A stretch of DNA of 62,379 nucleotides. It comes from JANYHF01 sp031393505. Its GTDB lineage: Bacteria; Pseudomonadota; Alphaproteobacteria; Rhizobiales; Hyphomicrobiaceae. The notes under the pieces were generated by a model. That model searched no databases. It was not told where the DNA came from and saw nothing but the letters and a program-made list of their open reading frames with translations. Made by a program: the position numbers and the translations under genes. The stretch covers positions 1 through 62,379 of the forward strand of contig JANMVX010000044.1 in assembly GCA_031393505.1 (NCBI GenBank). Reading direction: 5' to 3'. The first letter of the stretch is position 1. Each line of letters begins with the position of its first letter. This document shows, one piece after another, positions 18,801 through 23,551 of the stretch.

Positions 18801-19434
18801 CGCCAGTCAGTCGAGCGAGGTCATGGGCGGCGGCGTCGCCGTCGGCGCCTTTGGCGAAGTCGCAACCGTAGATAAGAATGTCTGCGCCGGGCGCCAAGGC
18901 GGCCTTGATGACGCCGAGATCGGCCGCATAGGTAGAGGACATCGAGGCTGAATTCAGATCGGCCGAGCCGAGGTAAAGATTGCCTTCGCTGCCGTGCGAC
19001 AGTATGTGGACAGCGCCGATCCCAGTATGGGCGGCCAAATACTCGGCAATCTGGTGGACGCCATCTTTGTTGGCGTCAAGGAAGACAATTTCTGAAGATG
19101 GAGGAATATCCTTCAACAGAGTTGTCACATCGGCGACGGTCGCATCTATAAACACCACCGACTTGGTCTCAGTCGCCGCCGCCGGAGCATCACGTAGCGC
19201 AGCCGACAGCACCTTGCTCGCTTCGATGGCTGTATCAGCGTGAAATTGCGCCAAACTGGCTCGTTCTGCCGCCGTCTGCTCATGCGCGGCCTCGACCCCG
19301 GTCGCTATCATGGCGGCGTCAAACACCGTGCGTGGCTCGAGCGCGCGATAGGCGATTGCCGCGACGTGCGGTGCGCTGGCGTCGAAGCGCTGGGATTTCG
19401 AGGATGGCTTCGGCGACTTGGTCTTGCGACTCAT
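3892..19434 (-). CDS. Giant repetitive surface protein: LEPR motif, DUF4347, choice-of-anchor-like, ~41 Ig-like repeats
   Basis: A 5180-residue probable adhesin. Residues 32-41 read LEPRTVFDAA, matching the LEPR-XLL type N-terminal motif of very large secreted proteins; no ordinary signal peptide is seen. Residues ~92-240 look like DUF4347, with HILSHG (H147) and LIYGCD (C191). Residues ~255-500 resemble a choice-of-anchor domain (FGSEEYYKYVN). About residues 778-4830 carry roughly 41 putative-Ig (He_PIG-like) domains. Type A opens with NQAP or NDAP (20 copies) and type B usually with VPP (21), each with GLPxGLSID and GxISGTID cores. Then come a cadherin-like domain, a Pro-rich linker and an unrecognised ~230-residue C-terminus. 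No RTX nonapeptides are present. Start at 19434 is preferred to ATG 19479, whose GGAA is only one base away. It diverges from a TolC/HlyD/M50 operon, its likely exporter. Confidence 0.88.
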   Translation of the reverse strand: MSRKTKSPKPSSKSQRFDASAPHVAAIAYRALEPRTVFDAAMIATGVEAAHEQTAAERASLAQFHADTAIEASKVLSAALRDAPAAATETKSVVFIDATVADVTTLLKDIPPSSEIVFLDANKDGVHQIAEYLAAHTGIGAVHILSHGSEGNLYLGSADLNSASMSSTYAADLGVIKAALAPGADILIYGCDFAKGADGDAAAHDLARLTGADVAASTDKTGAATHGGNWVLEDRVGDISTHTIYAPDWGGELAVTITSGGTAAALVQAATNGSTGVTIVAGSEKINGSAAGGVFAGTFTTANSNLGMGSGLVISTGDLAALTGNKGAAYTGGGNGFTANTAGSGVSGAGTKDVVTVSFQFIPNTGKIALSAIFGSEEYYKYVNSGYADNYQVLLTGANPAGAAYNNTNIALLPNSNSIISIDTINKTTNSQYNRDNTTATPVLTDLALNGVTTTLSNTFLVTKGQTYTISFQIADVADNQLDTAAFINFFGGTLTLDLDGNNSTAPGSDYAGNFVGKGGVGVVDSDVKLTNLDPQTNTFKAVVQLTNSQTGDSLSVGTLPATLQADTSVAGQITLTTIAGKTATSADYEAGLKAITFNSTNTTNFSDRVLKITVTDRDNATSIVSSDSNTATSTIHMVADQAPVEVVPVAQATNANAALTINGLSVSDVDAGTSTETVTLSVLHGAISLASKTGLTFSGGTGTSDTSMTFTGTLAQINAAIAGLSYKPVTNYIGADTLTFTTNDNGNTGLGGPLSTMQTLSITVKDVPPTTVGTLPNMVYPDGTGSISIATATGFTNSAGLPMTYSYSGVLPTGLSFNTATGAITGAIDHLDSKGGTTVSSANGLWDGKYTITVTATDIGGGKASQTFTIDATNQAPVTGTLTAAQASSAGASIAGLSVTSTFSDPNLGDVLSYTATDLPPGLNISATGIISGVIAATAPGTYTVKVTATDEKSATATETFTWTINDVPPTANGTLPPQTYKDAQTGVSIATAGGFTFPLTLPAGQVVYSAAGLPAGLTIDAKTGVISGTVDHLASKNAPVTTGSNGLLDGVYTVKVTVSDGQGGTASQTFKIDATNQAPVLGTLTGNQSTNAGAAAPSVDASLAFADPNASAGNADKVTYSASGLPAGLTINAATGVISGTVAKTAAPGVYNIKVTATDEKGAATTEPFTWTVNDVPPVPKGTLPALSFPDSTAGVSIATAGGFTSPNGIALTYSVSGLPAGLTFDSKTGVISGAIDKNASQNATTVAGANGLLDGAYTIVVTASDGQGGTAIQTFDLHATNQAPALGAVTANQSSNAGAAVALDASTAFSDPNAGNVLSYSVSGLPLGLSINTVTGKITGTVDKSASLAGPYSVTVTATDDKGAQTSETFNWAVNNVPPKPNGTLPALVYNDGQAGISIATAGGFTNPLGLPLTYTITGLPAGLTWDTATGKITGTIDHDASKTATATNGVYTVTVTADDKQGGAPTQIFTIDTRNQAPTVGTLTANQTTTTGETVTGLDVSSVFADPNTDPLTFTASGLPAGLTIDPATGKISGTITASVTSSTPFTVVVTAKDDKGAAVTETFTWTVNPTSAISNVVIPDATTGVSIATKAAFNYSWTPTSFSATGLPAGLSIDNSGNITGTLDHDASKYAPSVTGAGATLDGKYTVVVTGTDGLGNTATRSFTIDATNQAPKVLTVTGPQSTDAGTTLIAVDLITGVFSDPNTAPTTADSLTYLATGLPSGLTMDAAGKINGTIAATAVKGSPFSVTVTAKDDKGATTTETFSWTVKDVPPKAINSLTPVAVNDSQTNISIATATAFSNPLSLPLTYSASGLPAGLSINAATGEITGTIDHDASKNAPSTTVPGEYTVTVRVSDGQGGFATQTLLIDSTNQAPGLGIKTTDQTNPAGAGVSVDTSGAFKDPNTGDVLTYTASNLPSGLSINAATGKITGVLGATTPGSYSVNVTATDDKGASYTETFQWTVDNVPPVVVGTIADQLVKDSQAFALATATKFSDPLGLPLTYSATGLPAGLTIDPATGMISGPIDHDASKGPAGPNYTVTVTASDGQGGAIDIVFHITSTNQAPAISAQTPTQSTNDLGKVALNVAKAFTDPNPGDVITYTAAGLPGGLSIDPTTGIISGTIDATASKTGPYTVIVTATDDKLAATTETFTWVVNNVPPTSTAVANQAVNDSQALNLPVANSFNDPLGLPLTFTATGLPKGLSIDPATGVISGTVDHDASNAAPGGVYSVTVTANDGQGGTTKQTFAITSANQAPTVSAQTPDQSSNDGATVALNVASAFTDPNTGDTLTFVASGLPKGLSIDAVTGVISGKIDPSASTSGPYTVVVKATDDKGASTTETFTWGVANVPPVVASQVNDQPVHDAQLFTLNTAANFSDPLGLPLTYSATGLPKGLSIDAYTGKIVGYIDHNASADAPNGVYTVVLTVNDGQGGNVSQSFQITASNDAPTVTSPTQTQVGQNLEPITFDVSSAFADSNAVSGDPLNHDTLTFSVIGLPAGLSIDTATGLISGTIDKSASVDGPFTVSVTAIDNKGATVTEHFTWIVNNVPPTALGPIPDQVVNDGQAFSLNAGQDFASPLGLPLTYTATGLPPGLSIDKDGSVTGTAGKIYGTIDHNASQLVASGVYKVTVLADDGQRGYSLQTFEITSLNQAPVVTALTPSQTSNDGAAVTLNVAAAFTDSNNGDIVTYTATGLPDDLVISSAGVISGTISKSASLHGPFTVVVTATDNKGAATTETFSWTVNDVPPTANGAIAAQPVKDAAGFSLATASAFTNPLGLPLAYTASGLPQGLSIDPATGTITGAVDHNASQAVAGGVYTVTVTVDDGQGGTVSQSFNITASNDAPTVVAAHKTQNQTSLDGNTVNFSVTAAFTDANTATGANHDTLTYTATGLPKGLTLDPTTGVISGAIDKSASVIGGYSVSVTASDGKGGAVTETFTWSVGNVPPVTAAVLTAVSAHDSDALSIPVAAGFSDPLGLPLAFSATGLPAGFQIDPKSGVITGTLDHNASVNVGGGVYHVTVTASDGQSGHVSQNFDLTATNDAPVVSNVTPSQLSTNGASVIVSTSGAFADPNTGDKLTYSANNGSGVSTLPTGLTIDPATGVISGTLDKSASVHGPYTVSITATDNKGLSTTETFTWNVDNLPPQATPSLPAQSVYDSQSFTLDTSTGFQNPLGLPLAYTATGLPAGLHLDADGSVTGTKGTIYGTIDHNASQSLSGGVYKVAVTVDDGQGGKATSTFTITASNQAPTITALTPGQTSKDGDPISLSIKSAFADPNTGDTLTFSATGLPKGLTINATTGLISGTVDKSASVAGTYTVTVLADDGKGGVTPETFSWTIDNVPPTATAIADLAVNDGAAVTISAGSHFTDPIGVPLTFTATGLPKGLTIDPKTGTIAGTIDHDASVLAPGGVYTVTVLASDGQGGTVSETFTITSTNQAPNLVHQTTDQTGSNGGAVSLNVATAFNDPNLGDKVTFTASGLPAGLSIDAKTGVISGTAINPNATNLVVSIMVTATDDKGASKTETFTWTIDNQSLVNAPIPNASVNDSQKVSIPLAASFTSDPASPLVYSATGLPAGLSINSHGLVTGTVDHLASQSKINGAYTVTVTATDNTDPLNPGSVDKSFTITSANQAPDVANVTPNQASVNGATVSFDVSGAFTDPNTDLVLPANSDTLTFTAAGLPPGLSINANGIISGTIAKNAALSGPYSVQITATDDKGLATIETFTWTVGIVPPEVVAAVPKALVNDSQHVTVDVGATVSDPLGLPLTFTATGLPKGLSIDPKTGVITGAIDHDASAGGNGGVYHIVVTASDGQGGTVDQTFTIQSVNQAPDIVASTPDQASKNNGAVSLDASAAFKDPNIGDTLTFATTGLPKGLSIDPKTGLITGTIATNASLSGPYSVSITATDDKGVSTTETFTWTVDNVPPVATIALPSQAVQDGLTIVSLPTAGGFKDPIGLTLTYSASGLPKGLSIDPNTGVISGTLDHDASLLTAGGVYSVVITADDGQLGKAVNAFTMVSTNQAPEVVDPTKPMTSNAGSAQTLDVSAAFKDPNIGADASTNHDSLTFKATGLPPGLGIDPVTGVIVGTIDPLAPTIGNFNPLTPSVGVFTVTVTATDEKGANVSETFTWTVNDVPPVKVGTIATFTAPDSTTGIAIDTAANFKSPIGLTLSYSAADLPSGFTINPTTGKITGSFDHDASINAAPSVTGANGLITGAYTVTVTANDGQGGTITQTLLIEATNQAPTHATSTPNQTSNAGSPVTLDTGKVFSDPNTGDSLTYAADVIPPGLIFDTATGKFSGTLKNTGVGSYTITVTATDDKGATNAETFKWTVKDVPPTAGTTLAGQSFADSTTGISILTAQGFTSPIGLPLTYTATGLPDGLAIDKNTGKITGDLLHNASSLAPSKTPATGLIDGKYTVTVTADDGKGGTFSQTFTIDATNQAPTITTQTLAQATDARSTVWFDLKGAFGDPNAGDTLTFSATGLPTGLSIDAAGKITGTIPQGANGTYTAKVTATDDKGAATTETFTWTVKDVRPVADQTLVGQTFADSTSGISINTAQGFKSPIGLTLTYTATGLPNGLTIDATSGKITGALLHNASDLAPSKTPTTGLIDGTYTVKVIASDGKGGTVSQTFTIDATNQAPTIDAQTGDKSDFARAQLTLDVKPVFGDPNTGDKLTYTVSGLPIGLSTGANGVISGKVAQGDFGTYTVKVTATDDKGAATTETFTWTVKDPRPVAAGPIPALTVPDGTTGISIDAAKFTSPVGLPLTYTATGLPPGLSIDSAGKITGTLPSNASITGPFVVTITADDGKGGMVSQKLTITGKNVPPDLVPDTASVLQGKSITIAPLANDSSVETDIHGLPVKLTVTSATALHGTVTINPDGTLAYKPDPSFFGTETITYQVTDVYGLHATSTVTVTVLEQPARPQVTPSPVPPPLPLPHSVPFVHVDGAVIDTVHAAGGPVGVTGAIGAGGPVLAAVNGISTLNGSGLSDQGPIVAQVLPQNRLSELAAFGQREDSYHPIDLAGLTGFSLHFTLEGATESSAGGGQLIVETLVRERQLLIQVSNTFSAVGLHVSEYRVFQANGRPLPSWLSMAAGGLVLGEAPPSEEAIQLRVIAILDDGSTEERYVTIQTRTGEIQPLAEDQHAELPRLFGEKLGKHTTLAVSEIAELARWLAA

Positions 19435-19868
19435 GGGTGGCGTCTCTAAATAAGGAAGATTGACGCGCCACGTCACCATGTTCCAATTAATGAAAAGACA
19501 ATTAGCGTTATAAACTTGAATTAATCTCCAAGTTTGGGTAGTTACCTAGTGGTAACTGTAAACAAGAAATTAATCGTACGTGCCTGTTTCGATTGTTCTC
19601 CGTGGTTTTGGGTTTTCGGCGGTGCTGCGACAGATGAGGCGGCGATGAAACAGACGCCGGCGTTGCCAAGTTGGCACGAATCTGCGCAATCTGTGGTTGC
19701 AGAAAAAATATACGCATAAGTAAAAACCTGTACTTGCGTTTTGGATTTCGGAATAATCCCAAAACGCGCACGAATCGGCTATGACCTCAATGCGCTGCGT
19801 TTCGGTTTCGTTGTGTTCTGTCGTGTGCGTCCCATTTCCAGGACCAACGTGATCGCATCGGAGCCGTC
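19435..19868. promoter_or_regulatory. Divergent promoter region of giant protein and export operon
   Basis: This 434-base gap separates the start codons of the giant surface protein (leftward) and the TolC-like gene (rightward). It is visibly more AT-rich than its surroundings and has no convincing gene. It must carry both promoters. A perfect 7+4+7 palindrome at 19540-19557 is the only clear operator candidate. I could not assign -35 and -10 boxes with confidence. Confidence 0.6.
19540..19557. promoter_or_regulatory. Candidate operator, palindrome AGTTACC-N4-GGTAACT
   Basis: AGTTACC and GGTAACT are exact reverse complements separated by TAGT. The dyad lies about 105 bases upstream of the giant gene start and about 310 bases before the TolC-like gene. 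Size and symmetry fit a dimeric regulator such as a LuxR-, MarR- or TetR-type protein. The regulator is not in the vicinity and cannot be named. Confidence 0.4.
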
Positions 19869-21380
19869 GTGACTTTTCTTTTTTCAGGGCGGTTTGCGTC
19901 AACAAGCGCGCTCGCCTTTTTGCTGTGCGGATGCGCCGTTCATCCCGAACCGTTCAGCACGCAGTCTCTCAGTGAGGCGGCCCACGCCAACATTGCTAAG
20001 GTTGCGGTCAACCAGGAAGCCATCACGCGGCCGATTGACCTTTACGAGGCGATGGCGCGCGCGCTCAAATACAACCTGGACTACGAAGTCGAGACCATGC
20101 AGACGGCCGTACGTGCGGCCGAACTGGATCTGACCACTTACGACGGGCTGCCCAATCTGGTCGCCAACGCTGGCTACGCCGCGCGCGACCGCTTTGACGC
20201 CTCCTCGAGCTTCAACATCACCAGCAATGTGCCCCCGTCCTCCTTTTCGACCTCGCAGGACATGGCCCGGCGCACCGCCGACCTCTCCTTCAGCTGGAAT
20301 ATCCTCGACTTCGGCCTGTCCTACGTCCGCGCGCGCCAAGCGGCCGACAAGGTGCTGATCGGCAAGGAGATGCAGCGCAAGGCCGTGCACAGATTGCTGG
20401 AAGATGTGCGCACGGCCTATTGGCGCGCGGTCACCTTCGAGCGGCTGGTGTCGCGCCTCAATGCCTTGTCGTCGCGCACGCAATCTGTGCTCTCTAACAG
20501 CAAAGCGCTGGCTGATGGGCGCGAGACCTCGCTGGTGACGGCGCTCACCTACGAGCGCGAACTCACCGAGATCAAGCGCGCCGCCATCGACATGCAACGC
20601 GACCTGGTGGTGGCGAAGGCTCAGCTCGCCGCTCTGATGAACCTGACGCCGGGAACCAAATTCGCGCTGGTCCTCACCAACTACGGACGATTGCCGAAGG
20701 CTCTACCCAATTCGCTCGACGCTATGATGCAGATCGCCGTGCGCGACCGAGAAGAGCTGCGCGAAAACCTGTACCAGCAACGTATCAACAGTCAGGAAGT
20801 CCACGCCGCAATGCTGGAGATGCTGCCGGGATTGCAGCTGAGCGTCGGGCCGAACTGGGACAGCAACAGCTACTTGATGAACACCAATTGGGTCAGTTGG
20901 GGCGCTAAGAGCAGTTTTAATTTGCTGCGCGTGTTTCAACTGCCGGCCAAGCGCGATCTGATCGAAGACCAGCAGGATCTGCTGAAGTCGCGCGCCCTTG
21001 CCCTCACGATGGCAGTGATGACCCAGGTGCATGTCAGCCGCATTCGCTATGGGCACGCCCAGCAGGAAATGCGGGTTGCCGACGACTATCGCTCCGTGCA
21101 GCGCCGATTGGTGGAGCAGATCCGCATCGAGGCCGCCGCCAACCGGGTGAGCGAACAGACGCTGTTGCGCGAGGAACTGAACACGCTGGTGGCCGAAGCC
21201 AAGTTCGATCTTGCCCATGCCGATGTCGAGAGCGCCTATGCCAACATCTTCGCCTCGGTGGGCTGGGATCCGTACGGCGCGTACCAGCGCGACAACAGCG
21301 TGCGCGATATCTCGGTAGCGCTGCGCACCGGTTGGCTGAAGCCGACCAATGGGGTGTGGCATGTCGCAGTGGCCGAATAG
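19869..21380 (+). CDS. TolC-family outer membrane channel lipoprotein
   Basis: Probable outer membrane exit duct, 503 residues. The N-terminus has a hydrophobic stretch ending in LLCGC, a plausible lipobox, so it may be a lipoprotein. The rest shows the long amphipathic helices of TolC-type proteins, with repeat-like segments such as ARALKYNLDYEVETMQTAVR and an internal second half around residues 280-480. The start is GTG at 19869 with GGAG 6 bases upstream. It is the first gene of a four-gene operon, and its end overlaps the adaptor gene by 20 bases. The neighbouring genes suggest it carries the giant surface protein to the cell exterior. Confidence 0.85.
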   Translation: MTFLFSGRFASTSALAFLLCGCAVHPEPFSTQSLSEAAHANIAKVAVNQEAITRPIDLYEAMARALKYNLDYEVETMQTAVRAAELDLTTYDGLPNLVANAGYAARDRFDASSSFNITSNVPPSSFSTSQDMARRTADLSFSWNILDFGLSYVRARQAADKVLIGKEMQRKAVHRLLEDVRTAYWRAVTFERLVSRLNALSSRTQSVLSNSKALADGRETSLVTALTYERELTEIKRAAIDMQRDLVVAKAQLAALMNLTPGTKFALVLTNYGRLPKALPNSLDAMMQIAVRDREELRENLYQQRINSQEVHAAMLEMLPGLQLSVGPNWDSNSYLMNTNWVSWGAKSSFNLLRVFQLPAKRDLIEDQQDLLKSRALALTMAVMTQVHVSRIRYGHAQQEMRVADDYRSVQRRLVEQIRIEAAANRVSEQTLLREELNTLVAEAKFDLAHADVESAYANIFASVGWDPYGAYQRDNSVRDISVALRTGWLKPTNGVWHVAVAE

Positions 21381-22131
21381 TCAAAGGCTACGGACGGTCC
21401 GCGCCGGGACGATAGGGGCTTTCAGCCTACTGACTGTTGCGTTGCCAGCCGCCACGGCCGCCGACGCCGTTCTGGTGCGTGGCGTTTTGCGCCCTGTGGA
21501 GCAGGCCACGCTGTCGACGGACATTTCCGCACGCGTAGCGAAGGTTGGCTTCAAGGACGGCGAGTCCTTTCACAAGGGCGACGTACTCGTGGCCTTCGAC
21601 TGCGCGCGCCAGGACGCAGACCTCGCCTCGGCTGATGCCCAGGAGCGGGAAATGCGCGTGGCCCTGGACAGCGCGCTGCTGATGGAAAAACGCAATGCCG
21701 GCAACCGCACGGAAACCGCGACGGCCCAGGCGCGCACCGATAAAGCGCATGCCGAGGCGGATTCGATCCGCGCGCGCCTGGCCCAGTGCAGCATTGCCGC
21801 TCCCTACGATGGGCGCGTAACCGGCATCGACATCCACGAACACGAGTATCCCGTCCCGAGCCGTCCTATGCTCTCGATCGTTGCCGAGGGCGAGCCGACC
21901 ATCGAATTGATCGTGCCGTCGGCCTGGCTGGTCTGGCTGAAGCCGGGAGAATTGTTCCAATTTGCCGTCGATGAAACCGGAAAGTCCTATCCAGGCGACG
22001 TCGTGCGCTTGGGCGCCTCGGTCGATACCGTCAGCCAGACCATCAAGGTGTTCGGCCGATTTACCGGGCCTGCTGACGGTGTCTTGCCTGGCATGAGCGG
22101 AGCGGCGCACTTCAAGCACGGCGAGGGATGA
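21361..22131 (+). CDS. HlyD-like periplasmic adaptor protein
   Basis: Probable membrane-fusion-type adaptor, 256 residues, short for the family. An N-terminal hydrophobic segment ending near ALPAATAAD looks like a signal peptide or anchor. The half-lipoyl motif (ISARVAKVGFKDGESFHKGD) leads into a helical hairpin of about 70 residues, then CSIAAPYDGRV completes the lipoyl domain and a beta-barrel follows to the C-terminus. ATG 21361 lies inside the end of the TolC-like gene (20-base overlap), which indicates coupling; an in-frame start at 21349 is less likely. It probably bridges the outer membrane channel and the inner membrane proteins encoded next. Confidence 0.85.
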   Translation: MSQWPNSQRLRTVRAGTIGAFSLLTVALPAATAADAVLVRGVLRPVEQATLSTDISARVAKVGFKDGESFHKGDVLVAFDCARQDADLASADAQEREMRVALDSALLMEKRNAGNRTETATAQARTDKAHAEADSIRARLAQCSIAAPYDGRVTGIDIHEHEYPVPSRPMLSIVAEGEPTIELIVPSAWLVWLKPGELFQFAVDETGKSYPGDVVRLGASVDTVSQTIKVFGRFTGPADGVLPGMSGAAHFKHGEG

Positions 22132-22135
22132 CGTC

Positions 22136-23551
22136 ATGGCTGCACCATCGCCTGTGTCAATCCCGATGTCGGTCGCCAAGCCAGATGCGGTTGCACCCGC
22201 CAAACCTGTCGAGGCTGACGCCGCCGCTGGCCTGATGGCGCTGCTCAATGTCGAGAGCGAAACGCGTGAGGCCCGCTCGATCGAAGAGCTGCGCCATCTG
22301 ATTGCCAACGAAACGCGCAAACTCACACGCGCGCGCCAAATTTTTGTCGTGGGACCGGCGCGAAAATCGCCACCGATCCTGACGATTTCCGGCCTGCCCC
22401 TGGTGGAGCGCTCCTCGCCGCTGGTGCAAGGTCTCGAGCACGCCATTGCGGGGGTTGAAAAGGACGTCGGCCTTGGTGGAACGCAGGAGTTCGATCTGTT
22501 CGCCTATGCCAAGGACAACGGCGACTTCGTGCGCGGCTATCCGTTCCGAACCATGCTGTGGGTGCCTTTGCGCGCGCGCCATAGCGAAAATCTTGGCGGC
22601 ATGTTGCTGGCGCGGGAACAGGCCTGGACGCGCTCTGATATCCTGATCGCCAAGCGGCTGGCGGGAACCTATGCCCACGCCATGGCGCTGCTGATTGCCG
22701 AACCGAAGCTTGCTGCGCGCCTCGCAACAAGGGTCTATCTCGCGCGCTACGCGCTGATCGGGGCGGGTCTGCTCGCCTTGGCCGCGCTTGCCATCCCGGT
22801 GCCGATGACACTGCTGGCGCCGTTCGAAATCACCCCAGAAGACCCGGTAATCGTGGCCGCCCCCATCGAGGGCGTCATCGACGACATCCTGGTTGAGCCA
22901 AGCGACAGGATTGTTACCGATCAACCGCTGGTGCGTTTCACCGATACCGCGTTGCGCAACCGGTTGGACGTCGCCGAGCGCGAAATGTCAGTCGCCGAAG
23001 CGCGACTGAAACAAGCGTCGCAGCTGGCTTTCAACGACATGCAGGGGCGGCACGACATGAGTGTGGCGCGCGCCGAATGGGACCTGAAGACCGCCGAACG
23101 CGACTTCGCCAAGAGCATGTTCGAGCGCGCGGTGATCAAAGCCCCGCGGGCGGGCGTCGCGGTGTATGCGGACAAAAAGGCCATGATCGGTCGCCCGGTC
23201 GCCGTTGGTGAACGGTTGATGCAGATCGCCGATCCTGCGCGGGTTGAGGCGACCATCGATGTGGCGGTTGGCGACGCCATCGCCATGCCGTCAGGAGCGA
23301 CGGCAAAACTGTTCCTGGACAGTGATCCCCTGAACGCGCGCGAGGCCAAGATTACCGAGGCGGACTATCTCGCCCGCCCCCGGCCCGGCAATATTCTCGC
23401 CTATCGCGTCGTGGCGCAGTTCGAAGCGCCTGGCGGTCTGCCCCGTCTCGGCGCTCGCGGAACGGCGCAGATTTACGGCGAGCGCGTCATGCTGGCCTAT
23501 TATTTGTTCCGTAGGCCGATCGCCGCCCTGAGGCAGTGGGCCGGCCTGTGA
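22136..23551 (+). CDS. Membrane protein with GAF-like N-terminus and HlyD-like periplasmic domain
   Basis: A 471-residue inner membrane protein. Residues ~50-190 look like a GAF-type sensory fold, with the strand pattern RTMLWVPLRAR followed by GGMLLAREQAWTRSDILIAK. A single membrane segment lies at ~203-228. Residues ~230-460 form an HlyD-type adaptor with split lipoyl halves (EGVIDDILVEPSDRIVTDQP and FERAVIKAPRAGVAVYADKK) flanking a helical hairpin. The gene starts 4 bases after the upstream stop and ends in a GTGA overlap with the M50 gene. A cytoplasmic GAF-like domain on a secretion adaptor is unusual and suggests export gated by a ligand; that is inference. Confidence 0.8.
   Translation: MAAPSPVSIPMSVAKPDAVAPAKPVEADAAAGLMALLNVESETREARSIEELRHLIANETRKLTRARQIFVVGPARKSPPILTISGLPLVERSSPLVQGLEHAIAGVEKDVGLGGTQEFDLFAYAKDNGDFVRGYPFRTMLWVPLRARHSENLGGMLLAREQAWTRSDILIAKRLAGTYAHAMALLIAEPKLAARLATRVYLARYALIGAGLLALAALAIPVPMTLLAPFEITPEDPVIVAAPIEGVIDDILVEPSDRIVTDQPLVRFTDTALRNRLDVAEREMSVAEARLKQASQLAFNDMQGRHDMSVARAEWDLKTAERDFAKSMFERAVIKAPRAGVAVYADKKAMIGRPVAVGERLMQIADPARVEATIDVAVGDAIAMPSGATAKLFLDSDPLNAREAKITEADYLARPRPGNILAYRVVAQFEAPGGLPRLGARGTAQIYGERVMLAYYLFRRPIAALRQWAGL

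Noticed and set aside
3892..19434. Calling the giant protein an RTX-type type I substrate
   Set aside because: No GGxGxD nonapeptides or typical C-terminal signal are visible, and no ABC transporter gene is next to it.
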